Below, piece by piece: positions 15,072 to 24,653 of a DNA stretch of 42,896 bases. The stretch covers positions 1 to 42,896 of the forward strand of contig NZ_LZLE01000118.1 of the NCBI RefSeq assembly GCF_001673155.1, given 5' to 3'. The position numbers were made by a program, and so were the translations under genes. The DNA comes from Mycobacterium sp. 1423905.2 (GTDB taxonomy: Bacteria; Actinomycetota; Actinomycetes; Mycobacteriales; Mycobacteriaceae). Position 1 is the stretch's first letter. The number at the start of each line of letters is the position of its first letter. The notes below the pieces were generated by a model. The model saw only the letters and a program-made list of their open reading frames with translations, had not been told where the DNA came from and did not search any database.

Positions 15072-15830
15072 TTACTTGGGAGCGAACCGCTGGCCGGCGT
15101 CCAGCCGCAAGCACTGACCGTTGAGCATCGGGTTGTCCACGATGGCCGCCACCAACTTGGCGTACTCCTCGGGCCGGCCTAGGCGCTTGGGAAATGCCGC
15201 GTCCTTGGTCAGGGCCGTCGCGAACTCGTCAGGAATTCCCTTAGTCAAGCCGGTGGCGAACAGGCTCGGGGCGATGGCCAGCACCCGGATGCCGACCGAA
15301 CCCAAATCGCGCGCCATGGTCAGGCACATGCCCGCAATTCCGGCCTTGGCGGCGGTGTAGGCGACCTGCCCGATTTGACCCTCGAAGGCCGCGATGGACG
15401 CGGTGTTGATGATGACTCCGCGCTCGTCGTCTTCGGGCTCGTTCTTGGCCATGTGCGCAGCCGCCAGCCGGCTGATGTTGAAGGTGGCGATGAGATTGAG
15501 ATCGATGACGGACTGGAACGATTCCAGGTCGTGCGGCCCGGTCTTGGTCAGCGTCCGTTTGGCGATGCCCCCACCGGCAGTGGTGATGATGACGTGCAAG
15601 CCACCCAGACTGTCGACCGCGCTCTGCAACGTCTCCTCGGTGCCGGCGAAGTCGGTGACGTCGACCGGATAAAAGTTGCCGCCGATCCCTTCGGCGACGG
15701 TCTTCCCGTCCGAACCCTCGCGGTCCAGGACGGCGACCTGCGCGCCACGCTGGGCCAACAGCTCGGCGCTGGCGCGGCCCATGCCCGACGCGCCGCCGAT
15801 GACGACGACCTTTTTCCCGCTGATCTCCAT
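15072..15830 (-). CDS. Short-chain dehydrogenase, 3-hydroxyacyl-CoA dehydrogenase type 2-like
   Basis: This 252-residue SDR has the cofactor motif [14 protein letters not shown] near residue 13, the D-R acidic pair in VAVLDREG that favours NAD, and the catalytic set NTASIAA...[11 protein letters not shown]. Its ending ([30 protein letters not shown]) resembles HSD17B10-type 3-hydroxyacyl-CoA dehydrogenases. Next to fadE22 it probably performs the third step of a beta-oxidation cycle. AAGGAGG lies 4-5 bases before ATG 15830. It is divergent from ligB. Confidence 0.9.
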   Translation of the reverse strand: MEISGKKVVVIGGASGMGRASAELLAQRGAQVAVLDREGSDGKTVAEGIGGNFYPVDVTDFAGTEETLQSAVDSLGGLHVIITTAGGGIAKRTLTKTGPHDLESFQSVIDLNLIATFNISRLAAAHMAKNEPEDDERGVIINTASIAAFEGQIGQVAYTAAKAGIAGMCLTMARDLGSVGIRVLAIAPSLFATGLTKGIPDEFATALTKDAAFPKRLGRPEEYAKLVAAIVDNPMLNGQCLRLDAGQRFAPK

Positions 15831-15862
15831 CCGGACCTCCTTGTCAGAATCCCTGCAATTTG

Positions 15863-15870
15863 TAACGTTA
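15863..15870. promoter_or_regulatory. TAACGTTA palindrome upstream of the SDR gene
   Basis: An 8-bp perfect palindrome lies in an A/T-rich patch in the divergent SDR/ligB interval, about 35 bases from the SDR start. It could be an operator core; eight bases alone are weak evidence. Confidence 0.3.
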
Positions 15871-15933
15871 AGTAGGCACGCTAGCGCGTCGCCTCATCCG
15901 GCTTGTCGGCGAGCCATGCCAAGCTCGATAACT

Positions 15934-17463
15934 GTGCTCCTTGTTGACGTCGCACGCACATCGCAGGAGGTCGGCGGCACGTCGTCGCGGCTGGCCAAGG
16001 TGGCCCGCATCGCCGAGCTGCTGCGCCGCGCCGCGGCCGAACCCGACACGGTCGCGATCGTGGTGTCGTGGCTGTCCGGCGAGTTGCCGCAGCGCCAGAT
16101 CGGCGTCGGCTATGCGTCGTTGCGATCATTGCCGCCGACGGCGTCGGATCCCGTACTGACCGTCGGCCAGGTGCACGCGACCTTCTCGCAGATCCGCGAA
16201 GTGTCCGGCAAGGGGTCCCAGGCGCGCCGCGCCGGGCTCATCGGCCAGTTGTTCTCCGCCGCGACCGCGCCCGAGCAGACGTTTCTGGTGCGGCTATTGA
16301 GCGGCGAACTTCGCCAAGGCGCGCTGGTCGGCATCATGGCCGACGCAGTCGCCAAGGCAGCTCAAATCCCCGCGGCCGTGGTACAGCGCGCCGCCATGCT
16401 CGGGGGTGATCTGCCGGCGGTGGCGGCGGCCGGGCTCTCCGGAGGTGCCGCGGCGCTCGACGCATTCACCCTGCAGGTGGGCCAACCGGTCGGCCCGATG
16501 CTGGCGCAGACGGCTACCGGAGTCGGCGACGCGCTCGAACGTCACGGCGGCACAACACTTTTCGAAGCCAAGCTGGATGGCGCCCGGGTTCAGATCCACC
16601 GCGCCGGTGACGAGGTCAAGGTGTTCACCCGCACTCTTGACGATGTCACCGCCCGGCTACCTGAAGTGGTGGCCGCGACGCTCGCGCTGCCGGTGCGAGA
16701 CCTGATCGCCGACGGCGAAGCCATCGCGCTGCGCCCCGACAACCGACCACATCGCTTCCAAGTCACCGCATCGCGGTTCGGCCGCAAGGTCGACGTCGCG
16801 GCAGCCCAAGCAGCACAGCTACTTTCGGTGTTCTTCTTCGACATCTTGCATCGCGACGGCGAGGATTTGCTCGACGCACCGACCACCGAGCGCTTGGCCG
16901 CTCTGGACGCTTTGGCCCCGGCACGACACCGAGTCGACCGGCTGCTCACCGCCGATATCTCCGCCGCCGACGCCTTCCTGCAAGCGACGCTGGCCGCCGG
17001 GCATGAGGGGGTGATGGCCAAGGCGCCGGCTGCGCCATACCAAGCGGGCCGCCGTGGCGCGGGCTGGCTGAAGGTCAAGCCGGTGCACACCCTCGACCTC
17101 GTGGTGCTCGCCGTGGAATGGGGTTCAGGGCGGCGGCGCGGAAAACTGTCGAACATCCATCTCGGCGCGCGAGACCCGGCCAGCGGCGAATTCGTCATGG
17201 TCGGAAAGACTTTCAAGGGTATGACCGACGCGATGCTGGACTGGCAGACCGAACGGTTCACCGAACTGGCCGTCGACGGGACCGACGGGTACGTGGTCCA
17301 CCTTCGGCCCGAGCAGGTAGTCGAGGTGGCCATCGATGGAGTGCAGGGATCGACGCGCTATCCGGGCGGAGTGGCGCTGCGATTCGCTCGGGTGGTGCGC
17401 TACCGCGACGACAAACCTCCGGCCGAAGCCGACACCATCGACGCGGTGCGCGCGTTGTATTGA
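15934..17463 (+). CDS. ligB: ATP-dependent DNA ligase LigB
   Basis: This 509-residue ATP-dependent DNA ligase seals nicks by a lysyl-AMP mechanism. The N-terminal alpha-helical DNA-binding domain (about 1-195) includes [19 protein letters not shown] and [12 protein letters not shown]. The nucleotidyltransferase domain starts with motif [14 protein letters not shown], where Lys213 is the adenylated residue. Motif III ([14 protein letters not shown]), motif IV (HEGVMAKAP) and motif V ([13 protein letters not shown]) follow, then the OB-fold. GTG 15934 matches the start of the M. tuberculosis protein as I recall it; ATG 15916 would add 6 residues. It is not the essential NAD-dependent LigA and likely serves repair. 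Confidence 0.93.
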   Translation: MLLVDVARTSQEVGGTSSRLAKVARIAELLRRAAAEPDTVAIVVSWLSGELPQRQIGVGYASLRSLPPTASDPVLTVGQVHATFSQIREVSGKGSQARRAGLIGQLFSAATAPEQTFLVRLLSGELRQGALVGIMADAVAKAAQIPAAVVQRAAMLGGDLPAVAAAGLSGGAAALDAFTLQVGQPVGPMLAQTATGVGDALERHGGTTLFEAKLDGARVQIHRAGDEVKVFTRTLDDVTARLPEVVAATLALPVRDLIADGEAIALRPDNRPHRFQVTASRFGRKVDVAAAQAAQLLSVFFFDILHRDGEDLLDAPTTERLAALDALAPARHRVDRLLTADISAADAFLQATLAAGHEGVMAKAPAAPYQAGRRGAGWLKVKPVHTLDLVVLAVEWGSGRRRGKLSNIHLGARDPASGEFVMVGKTFKGMTDAMLDWQTERFTELAVDGTDGYVVHLRPEQVVEVAIDGVQGSTRYPGGVALRFARVVRYRDDKPPAEADTIDAVRALY

Positions 17464-17502
17464 CGTAACCCGCCGGACAGACGCCGGCCGCCTTCTCGAA
17501 GT

Positions 17503-19779
17503 ATGGTTTCCGGCGTGGCAGGACCCCACGACACCGTCAGCTACGTCCACACCGACACCGACCTGCCGCCCGTGGCGATCATCGATCGCTCGCCCCTCAC
17601 CGTTGCGCACAAGATCGTCTTCGCCCTCATCGCGGTGGTCGGCGCCGCCGCGTGGGCCGTCATCGCGTTCGCCCGCGGCGAGACGGTCAACGCGGTATGG
17701 CTGGTGGTGGCCGCGGCCTGCAGCTACCTCATCGCCTTCCGCTTCTACGCCCGGCTGATCGAACGGAAGATCGTCCGCCCCCGCGACGATCACGCCACCC
17801 CCGCCGAAGTCCTCGACAACGGCACCGATTACGTGCCCACCGACCGACGCGTGGTCTTTGGGCATCACTTCGCGGCCATCGCCGGAGCCGGACCGCTGGT
17901 GGGCCCCGTGCTCGCCGCACAGATGGGCTATCTGCCCAGCACCATCTGGATAGTCGTCGGCGCCGTGTTCGCCGGATGCGTGCAGGACTACCTGGTGTTG
18001 TGGATCTCCACCCGACGGCGCGGACGCTCGCTGGGCCAAATGGTGCGCGACGAACTCGGCGCCGGCGCCGGCGTCGCCGCGCTCATCGGCATTCCGGTGA
18101 TCATCACCATCGTCATCGCGGTATTGGCTCTGGTGGTGGTGCGGGCACTGGCCAAAAGCCCGTGGGGTGTCTTCTCGATTGCCATGACCATTCCCATCGC
18201 GCTGTTCATGGGCTGCTATCTGCGTTTCCTGCGTCCCGGGCGGGTGGCCGAAGTGTCCGTGATCGGAGTGGGCCTGCTGCTGCTCGCCGTCATCTCGGGC
18301 GATTGGGTTGCGAACACCCCCTGGGGCGCGCAGTGGTTCGGTCTGTCACCGGTCACCCTGTCCTGGTTCCTCATCGGTTACGGGTTCGCGGCCTCGGTGC
18401 TGCCGGTATGGCTGCTGCTCGCGCCACGTGACTACTTGTCCACCTTCATGAAAGTCGGCACCATCACGCTGCTGGCCGTCGGCGTGTGCGTGGCGCGACC
18501 GGTGCTCGCCGCGCCAGCGGTTTCCTCCTTCGCCACCAAAGGCAACGGGCCCGCGTTCGCCGGCTCGCTGTTCCCGTTCCTGTTCATCACCGTCGCCTGC
18601 GGAGCGCTTTCCGGGTTCCATGCGCTGATCTCGTCGGGCACCACCCCGAAGATGCTGGAAAAGGAAGGCCAGATGCGGCTGATCGGCTACGGCGGCATGA
18701 TCACCGAGTCGTTCGTGGCTGTCGTCGCCCTGATCACCGCGACAATCCTCGACCAGCACCTGTACTTCACCCTCAACGCGCCTTCGGCTCAGACGCACGA
18801 CACGGCGGCCGGCGCGGCGCGGTACGTCAACGGGCTCGGACTCGCCGGCACCTCGGTGACCGCACAACAGATCGATCAGGCCGCGGCCAGCGTGGGCGAA
18901 CAATCGATCGTGTCGCGAACCGGCGGAGCGCCGACGCTGGCGTTCGGCATGTCCGAGATGCTGCACCGGGTGTTCGGCGGTGACGCCCTCAAAGCGTTCT
19001 GGTACCACTTCGCGATCATGTTCGAGGCTCTGTTCATTCTGACCACCGTCGATGCCGGCACCCGCGCGGCGCGGTTCATGGTCTCCGACGCGCTGAGCAA
19101 CCTGGGCGGTCCGCTGCGCAAGCTGCAGGACCCGAGCTGGCGAGTCGGGGCGTGGGTGTGCAGCCTCGTGGTGGTCGCGGCGTGGGGCAGCATCCTGTTG
19201 CTCGGCGTCACCGATCCGGTCGGCGGGATCAACACCCTGTATCCGCTGTTCGGAATCGCCAATCAGCTGTTGGCCGGGATCGCGCTGACGGTCATCACAG
19301 TCGTCGTCGTCAAGATGGGTCACCTGAAGTGGGCGTGGATTCCCGCGGTTCCGCTGATCTGGGATCTCGCGGTGACCCTGACCGCGTCGTGGCAGAAGAT
19401 CTTCTCCGGCGATCCCGCGGTCGGCTACTGGACCCAGCACGCGCAGTACACGGCGGCCAAGCACGCCGGAAAGACCGCGTTCGGCTCGGCGAGCGATACC
19501 CATCAGCTCGACGCGGTCATCCGTAACACTTTCATCCAAGGCACGCTGTCGATCCTGTTCGCCGCGGCGGTTGTCGTCGTCTTCATCGCCGGCGTGGGCG
19601 TCGCACTGCGGGCAATCCGCGGAGCCGCCCGGCCACTTGCCGAGGACGCCCCGGTCGATTCCGTGCGGTTCGCGCCGGCGGGGTTGATCCCGACCGCCCC
19701 GGAACGCGACGTGCAACGGAAGTGGGACGCATACGCCCGCACGGGCGGCGCGCCGAGCGACCAGGCTCTGCCCAAGTAA
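17503..19779 (+). CDS. cstA: Carbon starvation protein CstA-type peptide/pyruvate transporter
   Basis: This 758-residue polytopic inner-membrane protein of the CstA family imports peptides or pyruvate under carbon starvation. Family-typical segments include DNGTDYVPTDRRVVFGHHFAAIAGAGPLVGPVLAAQMGYLP, QDYLVLWISTRRRGRSLGQM, LSGFHALISSGTTPKMLEKEGQ and GVTDPVGGINTLYPLFGIANQLLAGIAL. About 16-18 hydrophobic segments are spread along the chain. Two starts are possible: ATG 17503, or GTG 17515. A TATGGT box at 17502-17507 ends 7 bases before GTG 17515, so that GTG may be a leaderless start. Confidence 0.95.
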   Translation: MVSGVAGPHDTVSYVHTDTDLPPVAIIDRSPLTVAHKIVFALIAVVGAAAWAVIAFARGETVNAVWLVVAAACSYLIAFRFYARLIERKIVRPRDDHATPAEVLDNGTDYVPTDRRVVFGHHFAAIAGAGPLVGPVLAAQMGYLPSTIWIVVGAVFAGCVQDYLVLWISTRRRGRSLGQMVRDELGAGAGVAALIGIPVIITIVIAVLALVVVRALAKSPWGVFSIAMTIPIALFMGCYLRFLRPGRVAEVSVIGVGLLLLAVISGDWVANTPWGAQWFGLSPVTLSWFLIGYGFAASVLPVWLLLAPRDYLSTFMKVGTITLLAVGVCVARPVLAAPAVSSFATKGNGPAFAGSLFPFLFITVACGALSGFHALISSGTTPKMLEKEGQMRLIGYGGMITESFVAVVALITATILDQHLYFTLNAPSAQTHDTAAGAARYVNGLGLAGTSVTAQQIDQAAASVGEQSIVSRTGGAPTLAFGMSEMLHRVFGGDALKAFWYHFAIMFEALFILTTVDAGTRAARFMVSDALSNLGGPLRKLQDPSWRVGAWVCSLVVVAAWGSILLLGVTDPVGGINTLYPLFGIANQLLAGIALTVITVVVVKMGHLKWAWIPAVPLIWDLAVTLTASWQKIFSGDPAVGYWTQHAQYTAAKHAGKTAFGSASDTHQLDAVIRNTFIQGTLSILFAAAVVVVFIAGVGVALRAIRGAARPLAEDAPVDSVRFAPAGLIPTAPERDVQRKWDAYARTGGAPSDQALPK

Positions 19780-19803
19780 GTGCCAACTGCTCTGCGCGGG
19801 CCC

Positions 19804-19809
19804 TAAAAT
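19804..19809 (+). promoter_or_regulatory. Candidate -10 box for the Hsp70-like gene
   Basis: TAAAAT is a close match to the TANNNT/TATAAT -10 box and ends 8 bases before ATG 19818. There is no Shine-Dalgarno sequence there, so a leaderless or near-leaderless transcript independent of cstA is predicted. Confidence 0.5.
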
Positions 19810-19817
19810 CGGGCGGA

Positions 19818-21344
19818 ATGAGAGTCGGCATCGACTTCGGCACCACCCACACCGTTGCTGCGGTCGTCGACCGAGGCAATTACCCGGTCGTGTCCTTCGA
19901 CGGGTTCGAGACTTGGCCATCGCTGATCGCCGCCAACCGGGACGGCGAATTGCGTTTCGGCTTGGATGCCGCCGCCGTCCGTCATGAGCCGGGGTGGTCG
20001 GTTCTGCGGTCGTTCAAACGGCTGCTCACCGACGCTGGACCCCAAACTCAGGTCACGCTCGCCGGGCGCAGCTATGGGCTGGCCGATCTGCTCACCGCCT
20101 TTTTGAGCCAGCTCAGAAACGATCTGTGCCACCGTTCGAACGCCGGCGCCGCCGCAGGCGAGTCCATCGAGGCCGCCATCAGCGTCCCCGCCAACGCCAC
20201 CAGCGCTCAACGCTTCATCACCTTGGACGCCTTCGCGGCGGCCGGATTTCAGGTGGTCGCGCTGCTCAACGAGCCGTCAGCGGCCGGGCTCGAATACGCC
20301 CACCGCTATCGCTCCACCATCACCGCCAAACGGGAATACGTGCTGATCTACGACCTGGGTGGCGGCACCTTCGACGCCTCACTGCTGAAAATGGCCGGAC
20401 ACGTCAACGAGGTCGTCGTCAGCGAAGGAATTCAACGCCTAGGCGGCGACGATTTCGACGACGCCATCGCGCGGCTGGTCCAGGAGAAATCTGGGTTGCC
20501 GGTCGACGCCGACTCCTACGAGCTGCTCAAAGAAGAGTGCGCCGCGCGCAAGGAAGCGGTGGGTCCGCAGACGCGGCGCTTTCTGGTAGACCTCGCGGTG
20601 GTCAAGGGGCTCGATCGGCCGCCCTTCTCCTGCGGGATCGACGACGTCTATGCCGTCTGTGCACCACTGGTGGATCGAACCAGCGAGCTGCTCGGGCGCG
20701 TCTTGCGCGACCCGGCCGGTGACGGCAGAGACGTCGGATGGTCCGAGGTCGCCGGCATCTACGTAGTGGGCGGCGCCGGCAGCTTCCCCCTGGTGTCCCG
20801 GATGCTGCGCAAGAACTTCGGGGACAAGCGAGTCAAGCGCTCGCCGCATCCGTTCGCCGCGACGGCGATCGGTCTGGCGGTCTTCCTCGACACCGATTCA
20901 GGCTTTGTGCTCTCGGAGCGCTTTTCGCGGCATTTCGGCGTCTTCCGGGAGGCGCAGGCCGGCGCTGACGTCGTCTTCGACCCGATCGTGCCCAAGGACG
21001 CCGCGCTGCCCTCGGACGGACGCACTCCGCTGGTGATCAGTCGCCGCTACCGGGCGGCCCACAACATCGGACACTTCCGGTTCGTCGAGTGCAGCCGCCT
21101 GGTCAACGGGCGGCCCGACGGCGATGTCACGCCCTACGATCCGGTGCTGTTCCCGTTCGACCCGGCCCTACACGACCGCGAAGACCTGCTGCGCCAACCG
21201 GTGGGCCGGTGTACCGACGGACCCGATGTCGAGGAGCGCTACGTAGTAGCCCCCGGCGGTGCGGTCGAAGTCACGCTCACCACGCAACCCGCCGGCTTCA
21301 AGCGCACCTTCCGATTGGAAAGGCGCGCCACCGCACGCTTGTGA
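19818..21344 (+). CDS. Hsp70-like actin-fold ATPase without a classical substrate-binding domain
   Basis: This 508-residue protein starts MRVGIDFGTTHTVAAVV, the Hsp70 phosphate-1 motif. It continues with AISVPANATSAQRFITLDAFAAAGF, NEPSAAGLEYAHRY, YDLGGGTFDASLLKM (phosphate-2) and VVGGAGSFPLVSRML (adenosine motif), so the nucleotide-binding domain spans about 1-370. After it comes a beta-rich tail of about 135 residues (VFDPIVPKDAALPSDGRTPLVISRRYRAAHNIGHFRFVECSRL) rather than a DnaK-length substrate domain with lid. It may act as a stand-alone chaperone or a signalling ATPase. No DnaJ or GrpE gene is nearby. I do not recall it at this place in M. tuberculosis. Confidence 0.85.
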   Translation: MRVGIDFGTTHTVAAVVDRGNYPVVSFDGFETWPSLIAANRDGELRFGLDAAAVRHEPGWSVLRSFKRLLTDAGPQTQVTLAGRSYGLADLLTAFLSQLRNDLCHRSNAGAAAGESIEAAISVPANATSAQRFITLDAFAAAGFQVVALLNEPSAAGLEYAHRYRSTITAKREYVLIYDLGGGTFDASLLKMAGHVNEVVVSEGIQRLGGDDFDDAIARLVQEKSGLPVDADSYELLKEECAARKEAVGPQTRRFLVDLAVVKGLDRPPFSCGIDDVYAVCAPLVDRTSELLGRVLRDPAGDGRDVGWSEVAGIYVVGGAGSFPLVSRMLRKNFGDKRVKRSPHPFAATAIGLAVFLDTDSGFVLSERFSRHFGVFREAQAGADVVFDPIVPKDAALPSDGRTPLVISRRYRAAHNIGHFRFVECSRLVNGRPDGDVTPYDPVLFPFDPALHDREDLLRQPVGRCTDGPDVEERYVVAPGGAVEVTLTTQPAGFKRTFRLERRATARL

Positions 21345-21405
21345 GACGCTGATCCTCGTCCGCCGTTGGGCGTAAGCGCGTCTTGGCCCACGGATCCGTA
21401 GAGAA

Positions 21406-22737
21406 GTGAGTGGCGCAATCGCAAAGAGTGCGGCGTCGGAATCCCGCGAGGCGCAACCTCGAACGCTGACCTTCCGTTGGCCGGCCCTGGCGGTCATGTC
21501 GATCTGGGCGGTCGCCGCGGCGGTGCTGTTGGTGGCAACCGTCCCACTGCGGACGCCACGGGCCGGCCTGTTGGGCGGCGGTGACGACTTCGACGCCTAC
21601 CGGGATGGCGTGCAGCACGTGCTCGCGCATTCACCGCTCTATGCCGAGCCGCTGATTCACCAGCATCTCTACACCTACCCGCCGTTTTCCATCGTGGTGT
21701 TCCTGCCGTTCTCGTGGCTGCCGTTCGGGACCGACACCAATATCTGGCTGGCGTTCAACGTTGTCGTCCTCATCGCCGCGGTCCTGCTGTGCTGGCGGAT
21801 CTTGGGTTATCGGTTCACGCCGTACCTGCTCGCGCAATCTCTGCTGCTGAGCGCGGTGTGCACCTTTCTCGAACCGGTTCGCAGCACGTTGCTGCATGGT
21901 CAGATCAACTTGGTCCTGCTGGCGCTGGTGCTGTGGGACGGCGCGCGAGGTGCGGCGAGTCGACTCAAAGGCGTCGGCGTCGGACTCGCCGCCGGGGTGA
22001 AGCTCACGCCGGCTTACTTCATCCTGTACTACCTGGCCGTGCGGCAATGGCGGGCCACGGCGGTGGCGCTGGCCGCGGTTGTCGCCACGATCGTGGTGGG
22101 TTGGGCTGCCCTGCCGAGTGATTCTCGGCAGTACTGGTCGGGGACGTTCGCCGATTCCAAGCGCATCGGCGACGACCCACTGCACCCGTCCAACCAGTCG
22201 CTGGGCGGTGCGATCGCGCGGCTGACCGCTCCGCACCCCGACAGTCCGATCGGCCACCTGCCGGGTAATGCGTTACCGATGTGGGCGTGGCTGCTGCCGG
22301 CCCTGGCGGTGACGGGGGCCAGCATGTGGGTCGTCGTGCGGCTCCACCGTGCCGGAGAGCGACTGCTGGCCGTGACGATCACCGGACTGACCGCGGCCGT
22401 GGTGTCACCGTTTTCCTGGACGCACCACTGGGTGTGGTTCGTGCCGCTGCTGGTCTACCTGGTCCATCGCGCCCAAGGCAACGCCCGGTGGTGGCTCCCC
22501 GCGGCTGGCCTGTTCCTGCTGATCGGAGCCTGGCCCTACCGCTTTCCCATGGACCTCGAGCCGCGGATCGGGCTGTTCATGTTCCCTGACACGTGGGCGC
22601 CGTGGGAAGTGCTGGCCAATCTGTACATCCTGCTCTACGCGGTCATCCTCGCCGCGGCGGCGACATGGGTCATCAGTCGCGACCGCGTCCGGCGAAAGAC
22701 GGTTACCGACGCCGCCGAACCGGCGCCACAGCAGTGA
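21406..22737 (+). CDS. GT87-family (DUF2029) polyprenol-phosphate mannosyltransferase-like membrane protein
   Basis: This 443-residue protein has about ten transmembrane segments and resembles the mycobacterial GT-C alpha-1,2-mannosyltransferases of the PimE/Rv2181 group. The first periplasmic loop contains the acidic DFDAYRDGVQHVLAHSPLY that includes the catalytic-type Asp. FLEPVRSTLLHGQINLVLLALVLWD, GVGVGLAAGVKLTPAYFILYY and SPFSWTHHWVWFVPLLVYLVHRA follow. Such enzymes add mannose from polyprenyl-phosphate-mannose to PIM, LM or LAM on the outer face of the membrane. GTG 21406 is the likely start. It follows the Hsp70-like gene by 61 bases. Confidence 0.9.
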   Translation: MSGAIAKSAASESREAQPRTLTFRWPALAVMSIWAVAAAVLLVATVPLRTPRAGLLGGGDDFDAYRDGVQHVLAHSPLYAEPLIHQHLYTYPPFSIVVFLPFSWLPFGTDTNIWLAFNVVVLIAAVLLCWRILGYRFTPYLLAQSLLLSAVCTFLEPVRSTLLHGQINLVLLALVLWDGARGAASRLKGVGVGLAAGVKLTPAYFILYYLAVRQWRATAVALAAVVATIVVGWAALPSDSRQYWSGTFADSKRIGDDPLHPSNQSLGGAIARLTAPHPDSPIGHLPGNALPMWAWLLPALAVTGASMWVVVRLHRAGERLLAVTITGLTAAVVSPFSWTHHWVWFVPLLVYLVHRAQGNARWWLPAAGLFLLIGAWPYRFPMDLEPRIGLFMFPDTWAPWEVLANLYILLYAVILAAAATWVISRDRVRRKTVTDAAEPAPQQ

Positions 22738-22765
22738 CGCGCAGGCCAGTCCGACGAGTGCTAAA

Positions 22766-22793
22766 ACGACGTTATCGTCATTGGTAACATCGT
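22766..22793. promoter_or_regulatory. Imperfect inverted repeat upstream of the esterase gene
   Basis: ACGACGTTATC (22766-22776) and GGTAACATCGT (22783-22793) are complementary at 9 of 11 positions around a 6-base centre. It lies about 70 bases before the serine-esterase start, a good place for a TetR- or MarR-type operator, though no such regulator is adjacent. Confidence 0.45.
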
Positions 22794-22861
22794 TCTCATA
22801 TACCTCCACTGCCGCTCTTCAGGTCGGGAGCAGCGGTAGGCCCTACGTACGGGAGCTGGCA

Positions 22862-24136
22862 ATGACGCAAGCATCACTTCTGGAGACGGAGGACGGTCTT
22901 CCGTCGCACGTTCAGGGCGCCGCCGATCCGCGTTTCGCGTGCGTGGTGAACACATTCGGCAAGCTGTTCCCCGGTCCGCGGTTCGGCGGCGGAGCGCTGT
23001 CTGTCTACGTCGAGGGAGAACCCGTCGTAGACGTGTGGACCGGCTGGTCGGACCGCGACGGCGAGACGCCCTGGGACGCTGACACCGGAGCCATGGTGTT
23101 CTCGGCGAGCAAAGGGGTGGCGGCAACCGTCATCCACCGGCTCGCCGACCGCGGACTGCTCTCCTACGACGAACCCGTGGCCCATTACTGGCCAGAGTTC
23201 GGCGCCAACGGCAAATCCGAGATCACGGTGCGAGAGATGCTCGCGCACCGCGCGGGCCTGTCCCACCTGCCGAGGGTCACCAAAGACGAACTGCTCGACC
23301 AACACCTCATGGAGGAACGGCTGGCGGCCGCGCCCGTCGACCGCAATGCCGGTCGCGCGGCCTATCACGCGTTCACCTATGGCTGGCTGACATCGGGGCT
23401 GGCCCGGGCGGTGACGGGCAAAAGCATGCGGGAGTTGTTCCGCAGCGAGATCGCCGAGCCGCTGGACACCGACGGCATCCACCTGGGCCGCCCCCCGGCC
23501 GACGCGCCGACCACCGCCGCGCAGATCATGTTCCCGCAGACCCAGCGGGCCAATCCGGTGTTCGACCTGCTGGCGCCCCGGCTTGCTGAGCTGCCCGTCG
23601 CAGGCGGCCTGGGGGCGATGTATGTACGCGGCATTACCTCATTGATTCAGGGCGACACTCCCCTGCTCGACAGTGAGATTCCGTCGGTCAACGCCGTGGT
23701 GACGGCGCGTGGTCTGGCGCGGATGTATGGCGCGTTGGCCAACGGCGGTCGCGCCGGCGATACGCAGCTGGTGTCCAAGGACCTGGCGCGTGGCCTGCTG
23801 GGCAAATTGAGCTTGCGGCCCGACCTGAACATGGTCGTTCCGATGTCCTTTCACCTCGGCTACCACGGTTCGCCGGTACCGGGGCTGCTGCGAGGCTACG
23901 GGCACGCCGGATTGGGCGGGACGATCGGCTGGGCGGATCCGGCCAGCCGCAGCGCGTTCGCCTTTGTGCACAACCGGCTCGTCACCCCGATCCTGGTGGA
24001 CCAGATCTTGATGGGGCCGCTGATTTTCCCGATTCGCCGGGCTACGACGGCGGCGCACGCCAGCGGCTTCATCCCGGTGCCGAGGTTCGGTGCGCCGGCT
24101 ACAGCACCCGCGCTGCCGAGTTCCAGCGCGCGGTAA
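22862..24136 (+). CDS. Beta-lactamase-fold serine esterase (LipL/EstB-like)
   Basis: This 424-residue serine hydrolase of the class C beta-lactamase/penicillin-binding fold resembles mycobacterial LipL and LipD esterases. The nucleophile motif SxxK is SASKG in GAMVFSASKGVAATVIHRL. The general-base Tyr is probably in YHAFTYGWLTSGLARAVTG, and the third motif HAGLGGTIGW lies near residue 375. Typical LipL phrases such as AADPRFACVVNTFGKLFPGPRFGGG are present. It probably hydrolyses lipid or xenobiotic esters. ATG 22862 follows GGGAG; no signal peptide is apparent. It is convergent with the DoxX gene. Confidence 0.88.
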   Translation: MTQASLLETEDGLPSHVQGAADPRFACVVNTFGKLFPGPRFGGGALSVYVEGEPVVDVWTGWSDRDGETPWDADTGAMVFSASKGVAATVIHRLADRGLLSYDEPVAHYWPEFGANGKSEITVREMLAHRAGLSHLPRVTKDELLDQHLMEERLAAAPVDRNAGRAAYHAFTYGWLTSGLARAVTGKSMRELFRSEIAEPLDTDGIHLGRPPADAPTTAAQIMFPQTQRANPVFDLLAPRLAELPVAGGLGAMYVRGITSLIQGDTPLLDSEIPSVNAVVTARGLARMYGALANGGRAGDTQLVSKDLARGLLGKLSLRPDLNMVVPMSFHLGYHGSPVPGLLRGYGHAGLGGTIGWADPASRSAFAFVHNRLVTPILVDQILMGPLIFPIRRATTAAHASGFIPVPRFGAPATAPALPSSSAR

Positions 24137-24161
24137 CGAAGCGGCATGCCCGCCGCGCACG

Positions 24162-24194
24162 GGAGATCGATGGACTAGCGGCGGCGCGATCTCC
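24162..24194. terminator. Possible terminator hairpin between convergent esterase and DoxX genes
   Basis: GGAGATCG (24162-24169) pairs with CGATCTCC (24187-24194), 8 bp, around a 17-base GC-rich loop. It spans the stop codon of the DoxX gene. Position between convergent genes suggests termination, but there is no U-tract. Confidence 0.35.
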
Positions 24195-24609
24195 TGGCAA
24201 GCACCATGTCGATCGAGTACTGCCCCGGGCCGGTGAACACCAGCAGAAGAAACCCGAAGCAGAAGAGGATGGCCATGGTTCCGCCGTTGCCTGCAGGCGG
24301 ATCGCCGATCGGCCACAGCGCTTTCGGCTGATGCATCCAGAAGTAGGCGACGGCCATGTTGCCTGAGGCGACGAACGCCGCGGCGCGGGTGAACAATCCG
24401 GCGCCGATCAACAAGCCGGTGACGAACTCGATCAATCCGGCATACCACCCCGGCCACTCCCCGACCCGCACCGGATGACCCGAGTCCACCGGCCAGCTGA
24501 ACAGGATCATCGACCCGTAGCCGGCGAAAAGTAGACCGTAGACCAACCGGAACAAGCTCAGCACCACCGGTGAATAACCGGCAAGCCGCCGGTCGAGGTT
24601 AGTCGTCAT
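24175..24609 (-). CDS. DoxX-family integral membrane protein (Rv3064c-like)
   Basis: This 144-residue protein has four hydrophobic helices (LSLFRLVYGLLFAGYGSMIL, YAGLIEFVTGLLIGAGLF, AAAFVASGNMAVAYFW, ILFCFGFLLLVFTG) in the DoxX arrangement. In mycobacteria one DoxX protein works in a redox-stress membrane complex; this one's role is unknown. ATG 24609 is preferred over GTG 24615 because TAACCT (24623-24618 on the minus strand) ends 8 bases before it, suggesting a leaderless start. It is divergent from mmr and shares that control region. Confidence 0.9.
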   Translation of the reverse strand: MTTNLDRRLAGYSPVVLSLFRLVYGLLFAGYGSMILFSWPVDSGHPVRVGEWPGWYAGLIEFVTGLLIGAGLFTRAAAFVASGNMAVAYFWMHQPKALWPIGDPPAGNGGTMAILFCFGFLLLVFTGPGQYSIDMVLARRSRRR

Positions 24610-24653
24610 GCCCACAGAGGTTACGACGTGGCTCTGACAGCACCGCAGCAGCG

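Noticed and set aside
18346..19920. Long minus-strand ORF of 524 codons opposite cstA
   Set aside because: Arg/Gln/Asp-rich shadow of a high-GC gene; the sense frame is an unmistakable CstA.
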